Positions 1-10,372 of a DNA stretch of 64,000 bases are shown here, one piece after another. Made by a program: the position numbers and the translations under genes. Source of the stretch: Planctomycetota bacterium (GTDB taxonomy: Bacteria > Planctomycetota > Planctomycetia > Pirellulales > Pirellulaceae); NCBI GenBank assembly GCA_016872725.1, contig VGZC01000012.1:44022-108021 (forward strand), given 5' to 3'. The notes under the pieces are model-generated. The model was given only the letters and a program-made list of their open reading frames with translations, did no database searches and had not been told where the DNA came from. How positions within the stretch are numbered: the stretch's first letter is position 1; every line of letters begins with the position of its first letter.

Positions 1-979
1 CCCGGAGCATGAGGCTTCGCGGATCGCTTGGGCCGAACACGCCGATCATGCGGGCCCACATCCATCGCGCCGCGCGCAGCTTGGCGACCTCCATGAAGTA
101 GTCCATGCCGATGCCCCAGAAGAATGAGAGGCGAGGGCAAAACGCGTCGATGCCAAGCCCCGCGCGAAGACCGGTCCGCACGTATTCGAGGCCGTTGGCG
201 AGCGTGTAGGCGAGTTCCAGATCGGATGTCGCGCCCGCTTCCTGCATGTGGTATCCGCTGATGCTGATGCTGTTGAACTTCGGCATCCGGCGGCTCGCAT
301 ACGCGAAAATGTCCGCGATGACGCGAAGGCTCGGCTCGGGCGGGTAAATATACGTGTTGCGGACCATGAACTCCTTCAATACGTCGTTCTGGATCGTCCC
401 GGTCAATTGCTCGGGCGCGACCCCCTGCTCTTCCGCCGCCACGATGTACATGGCGAGGATCGGCAACACGGCGCCGCTCATCGTCATCGATACGCTCATT
501 TGGTCGAGCGGGATTCCCTCAAACAGGGCGCGCATGTCCAGGACACTGTCGATCGCGACGCCCGCCATGCCGACGTCACCCCGGACACGCGGATGATCCG
601 AGTCATAACCGCGGTGCGTGGGGAGGTCGAACGCGATGCTAAGCCCCATCTGACCGGCCGCCAGGTTGCGCCGATAGAGGGCGTTCGATTCGGCGGCTGT
701 CGAGAATCCCGCGTATTGCCGGATCGTCCACGGCCGCCGCGTGTACATCGTCGCATAGGGCCCGCGCAGATACGGCGGAAATCCGGGCATCCCGTCGATC
801 TGGTCCAAGCCCGCCCGATCGGCCGGGTCGTACGCCGCGCGGATCGGGATCTCCTCGGCCGTCATCCGGCACGCGGTATCGTCCGGTTCGCCTTCGCCGA
901 TCGATTCGGACGGCGGGGATTCCGGCGTGAAGTCGGTGAACGGAACGCGCGCGAAGTCGGGAAACGGGTCCATGCTCAT
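1..979 (-). CDS. mutB: Methylmalonyl-CoA mutase large subunit, N-terminal part (cut by window edge)
   Basis: Coenzyme B12-dependent interconversion of (R)-methylmalonyl-CoA and succinyl-CoA; this is the catalytic subunit. About 326 of the usual ~720 residues are visible and the frame is open at the left edge. The motif [20 protein letters not shown], then [17 protein letters not shown], and [11 protein letters not shown] near residues 238-248 are hallmark segments of the substrate-binding TIM barrel. The Tyr-His pair in GYHMQ is the form found in true methylmalonyl-CoA mutases rather than isobutyryl-CoA mutase. The ATG at 979 overlaps the mutA stop as ATGA, which fixes the start and implies translational coupling. 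The C-terminal B12-binding domain lies outside the window. Confidence 0.95.
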   Translation of the reverse strand, partial: MSMDPFPDFARVPFTDFTPESPPSESIGEGEPDDTACRMTAEEIPIRAAYDPADRAGLDQIDGMPGFPPYLRGPYATMYTRRPWTIRQYAGFSTAAESNALYRRNLAAGQMGLSIAFDLPTHRGYDSDHPRVRGDVGMAGVAIDSVLDMRALFEGIPLDQMSVSMTMSGAVLPILAMYIVAAEEQGVAPEQLTGTIQNDVLKEFMVRNTYIYPPEPSLRVIADIFAYASRRMPKFNSISISGYHMQEAGATSDLELAYTLANGLEYVRTGLRAGLGIDAFCPRLSFFWGIGMDYFMEVAKLRAARWMWARMIGVFGPSDPRSLMLR

Positions 980-3081
980 GCCCACGGCTCGGCGGCGATA
1001 CCCGCTCGATCGAGCAGTCCGCGCAGCGCGGAGACCAGATCGCAGCCGGGATAGAAACGGCAATCGGTTTCGGACTCCGGATCGGTGTGGGGCGACGCTT
1101 CCGATCGCTCGACGCGCGCGACGACGCGGGCTCCGGAGGATGCGAAGCACGACCGAACGCGGCGCAGCGCGGATGCGTCGAGTTCATCGGCCGCGCAAAT
1201 CGCGAGGATCGTCGCGCCGCTCGACCGGAACGTCTCGACGGCCCTGTCGAGTTCCCGCGTATCGCCTCCGATCGGCTCGACGCCGCCGACTTCGAGGCAG
1301 CTTCTCGCGAACGTCGCCGATCGGCGGAACGCGGAATCGGATCCCAATACGGCGAGGAACGCGCGAAGTTCGCGGCCGTGATCGCGGGCCCACGCGGCGC
1401 TCGCTTCCCGAATCCTCTCGAACGGCTCGGCCCATCGCCGCCGAGCCAGCGGTTGGATTTCGACCGGCCGCGCGTCAAAGCCGAGCTCCCCGGCGATTCG
1501 TTCGATCGACGCGCCGCGCCGCGCGAGGTCGATCGCGGCGGGAAGCGAGGGACGCGCGGGAGGTTCCCGATCGCGACCGGTGATGGACGCGTTCGACAGG
1601 CAGGCCGCGTCGGCGGTCCGCGCGCGATGCGGCGGCGCGGTCTTGGTTCGCGGCGCGGCTTCCTCGCGTGTCGGATAGTCGCTGACGCCGATGATCCCCG
1701 TCGCTCGCCGCGCGATCGCGTCGGCTCGTCGCGCGTGCGCCGCTTCGATGGTCTCGGCGATCCAACCATCGCCGAGCGCGGCGACGATTCCGCCGCGACG
1801 CTCGATCTCCTGGAATACGCTCCATGCTCCACGCGCGAGACCTCGCGTCCGATCGACCAGGAACCAGCTTCCGCCCGCCGGATCGGCGACTCGGCCGAGC
1901 CGACCTTCGTCGCGCGCGAGCAGGGCGGCGTGCCGGGCGATCCGGCGGCTCGACGCGGACGGCGGGCCGATCGCCGCGTCGTGCGGCACGGACGTCACGA
2001 TCGAAGCGCCTCCCACGGCGGCCGCGAATAGGGCCGACGCGTTGCGCAGCAGATTGCCGCGGGTATCGATGCGCGTCCGTTCGCGATCGCCGAGCTGCAC
2101 GTGGATCGGCGAGGCGCCCGCGGCACGTGAGCTTCCGCGGGATTCGAACGACGGGACACGGCTTACCGCCGTCAAGATCTCCGACCAAAGTCCGCGGAGC
2201 GCGCGGATCTTGGTGATCGATGCGAAATGCCGCGCGTCGATCGCGATATGGAATTCGATCCGCGGCGCGATTTCGTCGATCGCCAGGCCCGTCGCATGGA
2301 GCGCCCGCAGGTAGCAAAGGCCCGTGGCGAGCGCGACGGCGATATCCTGGACGTCGGTCGCGCCCGCCAGGTGGTACGGCGTCGTATCGACGCGAATCGT
2401 CCGAACGTGGGGCGTGGAGGAACGCGCCTCCCGGACCAATTCGCCGACCCATCGCATGGCCCAATCGATCGGGTACGGAAGACGTCCGTCCCGCGCCAGC
2501 GCGCCGATCGGGTCCGCGCACCACGTGCCTCGCGCGCCGCGATCCGGGTGTCCTCGATCGCCGGCCAGAAGCAAGGCGGCCACCGGCAGGAAATACGCGC
2601 CTCCGTCGATCGCCGTGCCGTACGGAACGGGCCGGTCGCTCGGCAGGATCGCGTCGAAGAACGCGCACGTGTGGGAAAGACGCCGCGTGGCGCGTTTGGA
2701 CGACGGTTCGGATTCCCATTCGACGCGTTCGATCGGATCGACGTTGAGTCGGATCGACGTGGCTCCGCCGTCGAGTTCCTCTTCGATCGCGTCGCGCGTC
2801 GCGACGGCGTCGGTCTCGGAACAGGCCTGCCGCACGTCCCACGCTCGGTGTTCCGCTCGGTCGCCTCGCACAAACGGCGGCCTGCCGGGCCGCCCTTCCC
2901 GCTCCGCCCATCGCTCGACGCCCGCTGGAACGTCGCGCGCGTAAAGGGGGAGCACGTCGAGTTCGTCGCATGTACGGCGAATGTCGGGCGCTTTCCCGGA
3001 CTCGCGCGCGGCCAACGTCCGCCACGCCTCGTAATCGGGCCGCGGAAATGCGTCGTCGTCGCATCGCCATCGGTCGCTCAT
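976..3081 (-). CDS. mutA: Methylmalonyl-CoA mutase small subunit
   Basis: Non-catalytic partner of MutB in the heterodimeric mutase, 701 aa. The protein follows the MutB fold: an N-terminal barrel-like half (for example [14 protein letters not shown] and the [24 protein letters not shown] region) and a degenerate cobalamin-type C-terminal domain without the DxHxxG cobalt-binding motif, as expected for the small subunit. A longer frame reaches 3153, but the ATG at 3081 overlaps the mce stop as ATGA and [12 protein letters not shown] is a sensible N-terminus, so I chose 3081. Its end overlaps mutB in the same way. Co-transcription with mce and mutB is very likely. Confidence 0.9.
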   Translation of the reverse strand: MSDRWRCDDDAFPRPDYEAWRTLAARESGKAPDIRRTCDELDVLPLYARDVPAGVERWAEREGRPGRPPFVRGDRAEHRAWDVRQACSETDAVATRDAIEEELDGGATSIRLNVDPIERVEWESEPSSKRATRRLSHTCAFFDAILPSDRPVPYGTAIDGGAYFLPVAALLLAGDRGHPDRGARGTWCADPIGALARDGRLPYPIDWAMRWVGELVREARSSTPHVRTIRVDTTPYHLAGATDVQDIAVALATGLCYLRALHATGLAIDEIAPRIEFHIAIDARHFASITKIRALRGLWSEILTAVSRVPSFESRGSSRAAGASPIHVQLGDRERTRIDTRGNLLRNASALFAAAVGGASIVTSVPHDAAIGPPSASSRRIARHAALLARDEGRLGRVADPAGGSWFLVDRTRGLARGAWSVFQEIERRGGIVAALGDGWIAETIEAAHARRADAIARRATGIIGVSDYPTREEAAPRTKTAPPHRARTADAACLSNASITGRDREPPARPSLPAAIDLARRGASIERIAGELGFDARPVEIQPLARRRWAEPFERIREASAAWARDHGRELRAFLAVLGSDSAFRRSATFARSCLEVGGVEPIGGDTRELDRAVETFRSSGATILAICAADELDASALRRVRSCFASSGARVVARVERSEASPHTDPESETDCRFYPGCDLVSALRGLLDRAGIAAEPWA

Positions 3082-3545
3082 GCCTCGCCGACTCCCGCGC
3101 CCGGCGAGGTCCGGTCCGCCGAATCCTCCGGCGGGCCGCCGCATCGCTCGCACAGTTCCGTCAACACGCCGTGGGCGCTCGACGGATGGATAAACGCGAT
3201 GCGCATTCCGTGCGAACCGGTTCTTGGCGATGCATCGACCATTCGGATCCCCGATTCCCGCAGCGCGGCGATGCGGCCCTCGATATCGGCCACGGAAAAC
3301 GCGACATGATGCAGGCCTTCCCCCCGCCGTTCGAGGAACCGATGCACCGGACTGTCGGCGCTGGTCGGTTCGAGCAGTTCGAGCCGAACGTGATGCGCGC
3401 GGAAGAAGGCGACCCGGACTTCTTGGCTATCGACGAGTTCCTCTCCCTCGTATTCGGCGCCGAGCACGGTTTCATAAAACGAACGGCACGCTTCGATCGA
3501 ACGAACGGCGATTCCGATATGGTCGAGTGTTGGAACGTCTGGCAC
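3078..3545 (-). CDS. mce: Methylmalonyl-CoA epimerase
   Basis: Epimerises (S)- to (R)-methylmalonyl-CoA, feeding the mutase encoded just downstream. Family signatures of the VOC fold are clear: LDHIGIAVRSIE at the N-terminus, LELLEPTS, GLHHVAFSVADIE and a C-terminal HGVLTELCE; the metal-binding His and Glu residues lie in these motifs. The start is uncertain: GTG at 3545 has a GGAG seven bases upstream and gives 155 aa, close to family length, while TTG at 3572 would give 164 aa. Its TGA overlaps the mutA ATG. A perfect TATAAT box lies about 50 bases upstream of the start. Confidence 0.92.
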   Translation of the reverse strand: MPDVPTLDHIGIAVRSIEACRSFYETVLGAEYEGEELVDSQEVRVAFFRAHHVRLELLEPTSADSPVHRFLERRGEGLHHVAFSVADIEGRIAALRESGIRMVDASPRTGSHGMRIAFIHPSSAHGVLTELCERCGGPPEDSADRTSPGAGVGEA

Positions 3546-3594
3546 GGCGCGACTCCGGCTCGGCGACGACAAACGGCGGGACTCCCGCGGTCCG

Positions 3595-3623
3595 ATTATA
3601 CCCGATGGAACCGCGCGCGGCGC
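3595..3623 (-). promoter_or_regulatory. Probable promoter of mce-mutA-mutB
   Basis: On the minus strand the hexamer TATAAT (3600 to 3595), preceded by GGG, lies between pckA and mce. No good -35 box sits at 17 bases; the best is a poor TTCGCG at about 20 bases. The position fits a start of transcription near 3588. The inference rests mainly on the perfect -10 box. Confidence 0.4.
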
Positions 3624-3635
3624 GAATCAGCGCCG

Positions 3636-5231
3636 TCAATGGGACGCGCGGCGCGGGGAGGCGGCCTTCACCGCGTCGGAAACGCCGTCGGCGTATTTCG
3701 AGAAGTTCTCGTGGAAGAGCGACGCGAGCCGGTCGGCGGTCCGATCGTACGCCTCGCCGTCGCTCCACGTGCCGCGAGGCCAAAGAACGTCGGCCGGAAC
3801 CTCGGGACAATGCAGGACGACGTCGAGTCCGAAAACGGGATCGACCCGCGTCGACGCGCGCGCCAGATCGCCCGCGTGGATCGCGTCCAGGATGGCCCGC
3901 GTGTGCGCGAGTTTGATGCGCGAGCCGACTCCGTGCGATCCGCCTGTCCAGCCCGTATTGATCAACCAGACGTTGGCGGCGCGCCGCGCGAGGCGGTCCG
4001 CAAGCATGCTCGAGTACTTCCCGGGATGCCAGACCAGGAACGGGCCTCCAAAGCAGGGCGAGAACGTGGCCTGCGGTTCCACCACGCCGACTTCGGTTCC
4101 CGCCACCTTCGCCGTATAACCGCTGATGAAGTGGAACTCGGCCTGCGCCGGGGTGAGGCGGCTGACCGGCGGAAGCACGCCGAACGCGTCGCAGGTCAGA
4201 AAGACGACGTCGGTCGGGTGTCCGGCCACGCACGGGACGCGCGCGTTGGGGATGTAATGGATCGGATAGGCGCCGCGCGTATTCTCGGTGATCGAGGCGT
4301 CCGCGAAATCGACGTGATGGTCGGCCCTGTCGTAAACGACGTTCTCGAGCACCGCGCCCCATCGCAGGGCGTCGAAAATCTGCGGCTCGGCCTCGCGCGT
4401 CAGATAAATCGCCTTCGCGTAGCATCCGCCCTCGATGTTGAAAATGCCCCGATCGGTCCAGCAATGCTCGTCATCGCCCACGAGTTGGCGTTTCGGATCG
4501 GCGGAGAGCGTCGTCTTGCCCGTGCCCGAAAGGCCGAAGAGGATCGACGACGCGCCGGTCGACGGGTCGGCGGTCGCCGAACAGTGCATCGACAGCACGC
4601 CCCGTTTGGGCATGAGGTAGTTCATCAGCGTGAAGACGGCCTTCTTCATTTCTCCGGCGTATTCCGTGCCGAGGATCACGACTTCGCGCCGTTCGAGGCT
4701 GAGATCCACGCTCGTCTTCGACGTCATGCCCGTCGTGTACCGGTTCGCGGGAAAGGCTCCGGCGTTGAAAAGGACGCAGTCGGGTTCCCCGAATTCCGCG
4801 AGCTCCGCGCGCGTGGGTCGGATCAGCATGTTGCGCATGAACAGCGCGTGGTAGGGCCGAGCGCAGACGACACGGATGCGGATTCGATGTTCGGGATCCC
4901 ACCCCGCGTAACCGTCGACGCAGTGGAGCCGCTCGCGCGTGTTCAGGTAATCGATCGCCCGCTCGCGGTTCACCATGAAGACCGACTCGTGGATCGGCAC
5001 GTTGACCGATCCCCACCAGACTTCGTTCTCGGACGCGTTGTGGCGGACAATATGTTTGTCCTTGGGGGATCGGCCCGTTTTGTCCCCGGAAAACGCAATC
5101 AGCGCGGCCGTATCGGAAAGGGACGTGCCGGGATCGAAGCGAATGGCTTCCTCGCACAGCGCGGCCGTGGACAGGTTCCGAAAGACGTTGGGGACATCGA
5201 TGCCGTAACCGCGCAAATGGAACTCGGTCAT
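3636..5231 (-). CDS. pckA: ATP-dependent phosphoenolpyruvate carboxykinase
   Basis: Converts oxaloacetate plus ATP to phosphoenolpyruvate and CO2, the entry to gluconeogenesis; cytosolic, 531 aa, normal for the ATP-type family. Visible motifs are TGRSPKDKHIV near the N-terminus, the P-loop-like kinase motif GLSGTGKTTLS at about residues 233-243, LVGDDEHCW with metal-binding Asp residues, IFNIEGGCYAKAI, ENTRGAYPIHYIPNA and FISGYTAKVAGTE. The open frame extends to 5690, but homology begins at MTEFHLRGYGID, and the ATG at 5231 is preceded by a GGAAGG stretch. It lies upstream of mce-mutAB on the same strand, linking succinyl-CoA supply to PEP formation. Confidence 0.95.
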   Translation of the reverse strand: MTEFHLRGYGIDVPNVFRNLSTAALCEEAIRFDPGTSLSDTAALIAFSGDKTGRSPKDKHIVRHNASENEVWWGSVNVPIHESVFMVNRERAIDYLNTRERLHCVDGYAGWDPEHRIRIRVVCARPYHALFMRNMLIRPTRAELAEFGEPDCVLFNAGAFPANRYTTGMTSKTSVDLSLERREVVILGTEYAGEMKKAVFTLMNYLMPKRGVLSMHCSATADPSTGASSILFGLSGTGKTTLSADPKRQLVGDDEHCWTDRGIFNIEGGCYAKAIYLTREAEPQIFDALRWGAVLENVVYDRADHHVDFADASITENTRGAYPIHYIPNARVPCVAGHPTDVVFLTCDAFGVLPPVSRLTPAQAEFHFISGYTAKVAGTEVGVVEPQATFSPCFGGPFLVWHPGKYSSMLADRLARRAANVWLINTGWTGGSHGVGSRIKLAHTRAILDAIHAGDLARASTRVDPVFGLDVVLHCPEVPADVLWPRGTWSDGEAYDRTADRLASLFHENFSKYADGVSDAVKAASPRRASH

Positions 5232-5310
5232 CCGCGTCTTCCTTCCTCGCGCCGCGCTTCCTTTGGGTCTTCCGTTCGACGCCGACCGACGCGGGGCGCC
5301 GCATTCCATG

Positions 5311-7299
5311 CTACCGCCGCAACCAGGGCGCCGCGCGTGTGGCTTCCTCGATCGGCCCCTCCGCGCCCGAACCGCTCGACAGGAGACGCAGGTGTCGGTA
5401 GTAGACCTCGAGGCAAAGCGTCGCCATGGCCGTCGTGTAGACGCGCCCGCCGTATCCGCCCCACACGGTGTCGGTGGGCCAGCTTCCGGCGTGCTCGCCG
5501 ACCCGCTCCTGGCGGGACAGCAAGGCTTCTTGCAGCCTCGCGTTCCAGGACGGCCATTGTGGATGCTTGACCTGGTATAACGCGAGGGTCGCGTAGTACC
5601 AATAGTACAGGTTGGTCGGTCCGGCGCCGGGAGGCTCCTCGCCGCAGAACGCGCACGCCTCGTCGACCAATGCGCGATGCGCGGGCGCATGGAGGAAGAC
5701 GCGGCAGACCAGGGCCTCGGCGGTCATCGTGCGGGACGGTCTCGCGCCGACCCGATACGCGGTCTTGCCTCCGTATTCGCCGGCCGCGGACGCCGTGAGG
5801 AAATCGAGCATGCCGCGCCGGGCGCTGGCTGGGATGGCGATCCCGCCAAGCTCGGCGCTGCGCAGCGCCATCACCTGCCATCCGAACTGGCTCATGTCCC
5901 CCTGCGCGTCGCCGCGCTGGTACCGCCAACCGCCGTCGTTCGGAATCTGGGACGCCAAGGTGAACCGCTGCGCGCGGCGCACATACGGAGTCAACCGAGG
6001 ATCATCCGTCATCGCGTGCGCCTCGCTGACGGCGAGGAACGCGATGCCGTGGCAGTACATGGCGGCGAACACGCTCGAATCACCCGCGAGACTTCCGTCG
6101 GGGCGCTGGCTGTTGAGCAGGAATTCGAGTCCGTGCCGGACCGATTCGCGATAGGCGCCGTCGAGATGGGTGTGTCCCGCGCCGAGGAGCGCGAGGAGCG
6201 CGAGTCCCGTGATCCCCGTGTCGGCTCCCGCCCCGGCGCCGCCCCGATCGTGACCCAATACCTGCTGCTCGCGTCCCGCGCCGTGCGCCGTCGCATCCCA
6301 GCGCCCGTCCGGCGCCTGATGGGCGACGAGCCACGCGAGGCCCCGCTCGACGGCCTCCTCGCTCGCCTCCGAACCGCCACTCGCCAGCGCGACCCGGCGC
6401 CGCTCGCGTTCCGACCGCCCGCGATAGACCTCCGGCGTCTCCCGCCGGATCGGACTCGCATCCGCTGACCGCGAACTCACCCACGTCGATCGCGCGGACG
6501 GCGACTCGGACCAAGGGCTCGTCGAGCTCGGTTCGGACGCGGGCGCCGCGACGTTGGACGCCGACGCAACCCTGTTCGCGTCCGGGTCCCGGACGGGATC
6601 CACGTGTTCGTCCTGGATGGGCTCTTGGCCGCGATCGGGAGTGGATTCCGCGACCTGCCCACGGTTGGATTCCACCGGTTCCGGCTCGGCCCGCGCGGGC
6701 TCGGGCCCGGCGCCCTTCTTGTTGGAACGATCGCCGGCACGGGCATCGTCATCCGAGGCCATCGCGGCGCGGTCCGTTGGTTCGTCGGGCTCAAGTGGGA
6801 TTCCGCCTTCGCCCGAACCGAACGATGCATCCTGGGCGAGCGCGCCGGGTGGTTCAACCGAGTGGGAAACGGACACCGTATGCGCCGTGCCGTCCGCCGA
6901 GACGTCGGGATCGGCCGATTCCGTCGCCGAGTCCGGAGGTTCCGGGATGGCCGGAGAGGCCGCCGTCGCGTCCGCCACGTTCCGATCGGCCGAGTCCGGC
7001 GCGTCTTGGGAATCGGACGAAACGGCGTCCTCTTCGCCGTCGAGCAACGTGAATTGAACGGGCGGGCCGAGTGGGCCGAGCCCGATCGGGTCGACGACGA
7101 GTCGCGTGGAAAAGGCGGTCGTCGCGAGAATGACGTGTGCGACAAGGGACAGGACCACACACTGGGCGATCGGACGAATCCGCCACCATGGGTGCCGCAT
7201 GCGCACGACCACGGCGATCGTCAACAGGCCCACCAAGATCCACAGGCAGGCGATCAGCCACGGCGCGTACGAGCCGGGCGCGCCGATCGATGCGATCAT
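5311..7299 (-). CDS. Membrane-anchored protein with a squalene-cyclase/prenyltransferase-like toroid
   Basis: 662 aa. Two N-terminal hydrophobic segments (about residues 8-29 and 44-62) are followed by a long acidic, Ser/Pro-rich, probably disordered stretch (to about 290) and a C-terminal alpha/alpha toroid. Toroid repeats show as HQAPDGRWD, SQRPDGSLAG and PNDGGWRYQRGD, the QW-like pattern of the squalene-hopene cyclase and prenyltransferase families; I see no DxDD cyclase motif, so an enzymatic role is doubtful. It directly follows exbD, and the exbD stop TAG touches a possible GTG start at 7308; I use ATG 7299. Position after exbB-exbD suggests it is a periplasmic effector or substrate-binding partner of that energised complex. 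Confidence 0.75.
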   Translation of the reverse strand: MIASIGAPGSYAPWLIACLWILVGLLTIAVVVRMRHPWWRIRPIAQCVVLSLVAHVILATTAFSTRLVVDPIGLGPLGPPVQFTLLDGEEDAVSSDSQDAPDSADRNVADATAASPAIPEPPDSATESADPDVSADGTAHTVSVSHSVEPPGALAQDASFGSGEGGIPLEPDEPTDRAAMASDDDARAGDRSNKKGAGPEPARAEPEPVESNRGQVAESTPDRGQEPIQDEHVDPVRDPDANRVASASNVAAPASEPSSTSPWSESPSARSTWVSSRSADASPIRRETPEVYRGRSERERRRVALASGGSEASEEAVERGLAWLVAHQAPDGRWDATAHGAGREQQVLGHDRGGAGAGADTGITGLALLALLGAGHTHLDGAYRESVRHGLEFLLNSQRPDGSLAGDSSVFAAMYCHGIAFLAVSEAHAMTDDPRLTPYVRRAQRFTLASQIPNDGGWRYQRGDAQGDMSQFGWQVMALRSAELGGIAIPASARRGMLDFLTASAAGEYGGKTAYRVGARPSRTMTAEALVCRVFLHAPAHRALVDEACAFCGEEPPGAGPTNLYYWYYATLALYQVKHPQWPSWNARLQEALLSRQERVGEHAGSWPTDTVWGGYGGRVYTTAMATLCLEVYYRHLRLLSSGSGAEGPIEEATRAAPWLRR

Positions 7300-7307
7300 C
7301 GCGGCCA

Positions 7308-7751
7308 CTAACGAACCCCCGTCGATGCGCCGTTCGGGGCACGAGCCAGGCGTACGGAGATTCCCATCTCCGAAATCCCCGCTTGTCGGCATGCGTGCAG
7401 CACGGACGCGACCTGTTGCAGCGAACTGTCCGCATCACCCCGCACGAGGACTCCCAGCCCCCGCCGCGTCCCGGCGGCCGCCTTGAGTTTCCGTTCGAGT
7501 TCGTCGAGCGTGACGGGTTCGCGATCGAGGACCAGGGCGCCGGCGCGATCGATGGTGACCGTGCGCCGCGTCGGAGCCGGCGGAGAACCCGCGTTCGGAT
7601 TGGCCACTTCGGGCACGTGCACCGCCAGGTTCCGCTCGGCGTCGGTGAACGTCGTGCCGACCATGAAGAAGATGATCAGCAGGAACACGACATCGATCAT
7701 CGGCGTCAGGTTCAAACTCGGCGCTTCGTCCCGATGGGTCTTGAGCGGCAT
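7308..7751 (-). CDS. exbD: ExbD/TolR-type energy-transduction protein
   Basis: 147-aa inner-membrane protein with a single N-terminal transmembrane helix preceded by the family signature LNLTPMIDVVFLLIIFFMV, whose Asp is the proton-relay residue of ExbD/TolR. The rest is a periplasmic domain ending SEMGISVRLA. It works with ExbB as a proton-driven complex energising TonB- or Tol-like partners. The ATG at 7751 lies 60 bases after exbB, and the stop abuts the next gene, so an operon is likely. No tonB gene is seen in the window. Confidence 0.9.
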   Translation of the reverse strand: MPLKTHRDEAPSLNLTPMIDVVFLLIIFFMVGTTFTDAERNLAVHVPEVANPNAGSPPAPTRRTVTIDRAGALVLDREPVTLDELERKLKAAAGTRRGLGVLVRGDADSSLQQVASVLHACRQAGISEMGISVRLARAPNGASTGVR

Positions 7752-7811
7752 GTCCGGCGCTCTCCGTGCGAGTGGACGATTCGACGCGCCCGTCGATCGG
7801 GCGGTGCCGTG

Positions 7812-8645
7812 CTACGCGGCGCGCTTGCCAAGCCCTTTCTCGGCCGATTTCGCCCCCGATTCCACCGCGCGGTCGCCCGCGATCGACTCGACCACCTCCT
7901 GGCTCAGCGAGTCGATTTCAATGACGAATCGGTCCACGCGTCCGACGAACCAGAGGTAGGCGGTGAGCGCGGGGATGGCGACGGTGAGTCCCGCGGCGGT
8001 GGTGATGAGCGCCACGCTGATGCCGCCCGCCAACAGCTCGGGACGACCCATCGCCGCGGCGCTCGCGATCATGTTGAAACTCTGGATCATCCCGAGCACC
8101 GTTCCGAGCAGTCCCATGAGGGGCGTCACCGTCGCGATTCCGTTGAACAACCGGACAAAACGCCGCAGATGGTTCGCGACCCGCTCGCCTTCATCCAAGA
8201 CGGCCTGTTCCACTTCGACCGCCGGCCGTCCCCATTTCTTCACGGCCGCCGCGAACACCGACGAAACGGGACTGCGGTTCTCGTCGCACAGCGTCAGGGC
8301 CGTGGCCCGGTCGAGCTGGCGGTCGGCGAGCATTTCCAGGAACCGTTTCACAAACGGCCGCGGAACAACGCGAGAACGGCGCAGACTGAAACACCGTTCG
8401 AGCAGGAAGACAACGAACACGAAGGAACAGGCGCCGATCGGGATCATCAAGACGCCGCCTTCGCGAACGATGGCGAGCAGATTCTTAGTGGGGATGGCCG
8501 GAGCGGATTCCGTTTCCTGAGCCATGAGCGGAACCGCCGCGCAGGCCGCCGCGATCCATGCGGCGGCGATCCACGCGGCGCGTCGGAGTCGGATCGACCC
8601 AAACCGCCGATCCGTCCGTTGCTTCCTGCTCTTCATGGCGGCCAT
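7812..8645 (-). CDS. exbB: ExbB/TolQ/MotA-type proton channel protein
   Basis: 277 aa. It has an N-terminal signal or anchor with an Ala/Trp-rich core, a first helix (VLMIPIGACSFVFVVFLLER), a cytoplasmic loop, and two C-terminal helices with the conserved TVTPLMGLLGTVLGMI and GGISVALITTAAGLTVAIPA segments typical of the MotA/TolQ/ExbB family. The frame extends to a GTG at 8660; ATG 8645 has GGAG nine bases upstream and ATG 8636 is also possible. It is the first gene of the exbB-exbD-toroid unit and diverges from the TPR gene at 9008. Confidence 0.9.
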   Translation of the reverse strand: MAAMKSRKQRTDRRFGSIRLRRAAWIAAAWIAAACAAVPLMAQETESAPAIPTKNLLAIVREGGVLMIPIGACSFVFVVFLLERCFSLRRSRVVPRPFVKRFLEMLADRQLDRATALTLCDENRSPVSSVFAAAVKKWGRPAVEVEQAVLDEGERVANHLRRFVRLFNGIATVTPLMGLLGTVLGMIQSFNMIASAAAMGRPELLAGGISVALITTAAGLTVAIPALTAYLWFVGRVDRFVIEIDSLSQEVVESIAGDRAVESGAKSAEKGLGKRAA

Positions 8646-9007
8646 CCCTGGCGACTCCACGTTCCTCCCTCTTCATCGAGCCGTCAGGCAAGCCGGCATC
8701 ACGAAAAACGCGAACGGGCCGTTCGGGCGGGCCGAACCTGTCGGAGTGCGCCGTTTGCGCAAAGTGGACGGGACGGATGCCCTGCGAGCCCACCTCACCA
8801 ACCTGATTTCCGATGTCGACGAAGGTTCGATTCCAAGTCAAAATGGAGAATCCCGATCGATCCGGAATGGCGCGAGCCGCGCGTCAAGGTATGCTCGTCG
8901 AGAGCGTGTGGAACGACCGATCAAGACCCTTCGACGCGGAAGGCGTTGGGGGCCGACCATCGGGAGCCGGACGGCGTCACCCTGCGGAAGCGAAGGCGAA
9001 CCGACCC
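8646..9007 (+). other. Divergent intergenic region between exbB and the TPR gene
   Basis: About 360 bases that must hold the promoters of both flanking genes. The plus frame stays open from 8813, so an N-terminal extension of the TPR protein is formally possible, but that stretch looks non-coding. I could not find a convincing -35/-10 pair in it. Confidence 0.4.
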
Positions 9008-10372
9008 ATGAGCAGTCTCGAATGTGGATCACGCGACCCGGTGAAGCCCCGCTCGGCCGATGGCAAGCGCGCGCAACAAAAGGCTCCATGGCGCGCGATG
9101 GCGATCGTCGTGACCGCCGCTTGCGGATTGCTCGGCGTATCGGTGGCGCCCCGCGTTTGGACCGAGTTTCAGATCCGCAAGGCTCGCCGGTTGATGGACG
9201 CAAGGCAGGATGCGCGGGCACTCGATCTGCTGCGACGCGCCGAGCGGTTTCAGCCGAACAGCGGTTCGATTCAATTCCACTTGGGCCGCGTCCACCGGCA
9301 TTTGGGAGATACGGAGACGAGCGGCAAGCACTTGGCGATCGCCCGCCAAAACGGTTACGCCGAGCATCTCGTCGATCGCGAGTACCAGTTGATTTCGGCC
9401 CAACAAGGGCAGTTCGGTGAAATCGAGCCGTACATCGGCGCCCTGCTCGCCAACGAGGTCACGGAGTTACCCGACATCTGCGAGGCGCTCGCGCGGGGAT
9501 TCGTCAAGACGCTTCGGTTCCGCGACGCGCATCGCATGCTCGACTCGTGGGCGCTTGTCGAACATACCGACCCGGTCCTGCACACGATGCGCGGCGAGTT
9601 GTTCCGACTGCGCGACGAATGGAAACCGGCAATCGACTCCTACAAGATGGCCTTACTGCACGACCCCGATCACGCGGACGCCCTGCTGGGTTTGGGTGAG
9701 GCGTTCCTCGAGATGGCCCAGTGGTCCGAGGCGGAAGAAGCGTTTCGACGCGCGAGGCCTCTTTTCGAGGTCCGCGAAAACGCCGATCGGGAACGCGTCG
9801 AACGGGGGCTCGTCCGATGCCTCATCGAGCTGCGGTCGGACGATCCGTCGCGCCGGGACGAAGCCCGCGCGCTGACGGCCGATCTGACGGCCGACCTGAC
9901 GGCGAACGACGAGTGGCGGCCCATGCTGGCTCGGCTCGCGCTCGCCGAAAAACGGCCGGACCGGGCCATCGCCTGGCTTGCTCCGCGGGTGGCGTGTTGG
10001 CCCGACGAAATCGCGACGGCATCGCTGGAAGCGGAGGCGTTCCGCGCGCTCGGACGCGTGGAGGACGCCGATCGGCGCACGCGGGCCGTCGAGTTGGCCG
10101 CGAGGGAATGGTCGGGTGTCGCGCCGCTCCTCAAGGTGCTCGACGAACAGCCGAAAAACGCCGACGTCCGCTACGAAATCGGCGAACTCGTCGTTCGCTT
10201 GCGTTCGCGGCGGGACGGAATCCGCTGGCTCGAAGCCGCGACACTCCTCGATTCATTCCACCGAGCCGCCCATGAGCGGCTGATCGCGACGTGCGAAAAG
10301 GCGGGCGAGGTCGAGTTGGGTATCCGATTTCGGCGGCGCATGGAGTCGATCGTCGAAGTTGTCCACCGTTGA
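9008..10372 (+). CDS. Tetratricopeptide-repeat protein with an N-terminal membrane anchor
   Basis: 454 aa. A hydrophobic segment ([16 protein letters not shown]) at about residues 31-46 anchors or exports the protein; the remainder is Ala/Leu/Arg-rich helical repeats. TPR consensus spacing is visible, for example around [27 protein letters not shown] short internal duplication encodes [15 protein letters not shown] 9008 was chosen because the upstream part of the open frame (from 8813) lacks coding character. Probably a scaffold; no specific function can be assigned. A promoter and the DUF1559 gene follow on the same strand. Confidence 0.75.
   Translation: MSSLECGSRDPVKPRSADGKRAQQKAPWRAMAIVVTAACGLLGVSVAPRVWTEFQIRKARRLMDARQDARALDLLRRAERFQPNSGSIQFHLGRVHRHLGDTETSGKHLAIARQNGYAEHLVDREYQLISAQQGQFGEIEPYIGALLANEVTELPDICEALARGFVKTLRFRDAHRMLDSWALVEHTDPVLHTMRGELFRLRDEWKPAIDSYKMALLHDPDHADALLGLGEAFLEMAQWSEAEEAFRRARPLFEVRENADRERVERGLVRCLIELRSDDPSRRDEARALTADLTADLTANDEWRPMLARLALAEKRPDRAIAWLAPRVACWPDEIATASLEAEAFRALGRVEDADRRTRAVELAAREWSGVAPLLKVLDEQPKNADVRYEIGELVVRLRSRRDGIRWLEAATLLDSFHRAAHERLIATCEKAGEVELGIRFRRRMESIVEVVHR

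Noticed and set aside
2970..5570. 866-codon open frame on the plus strand opposite mutA, mce and pckA
   Set aside because: Shadow of real minus-strand genes in GC-rich DNA; Arg/Pro/Gly-rich product with no recognisable motif.
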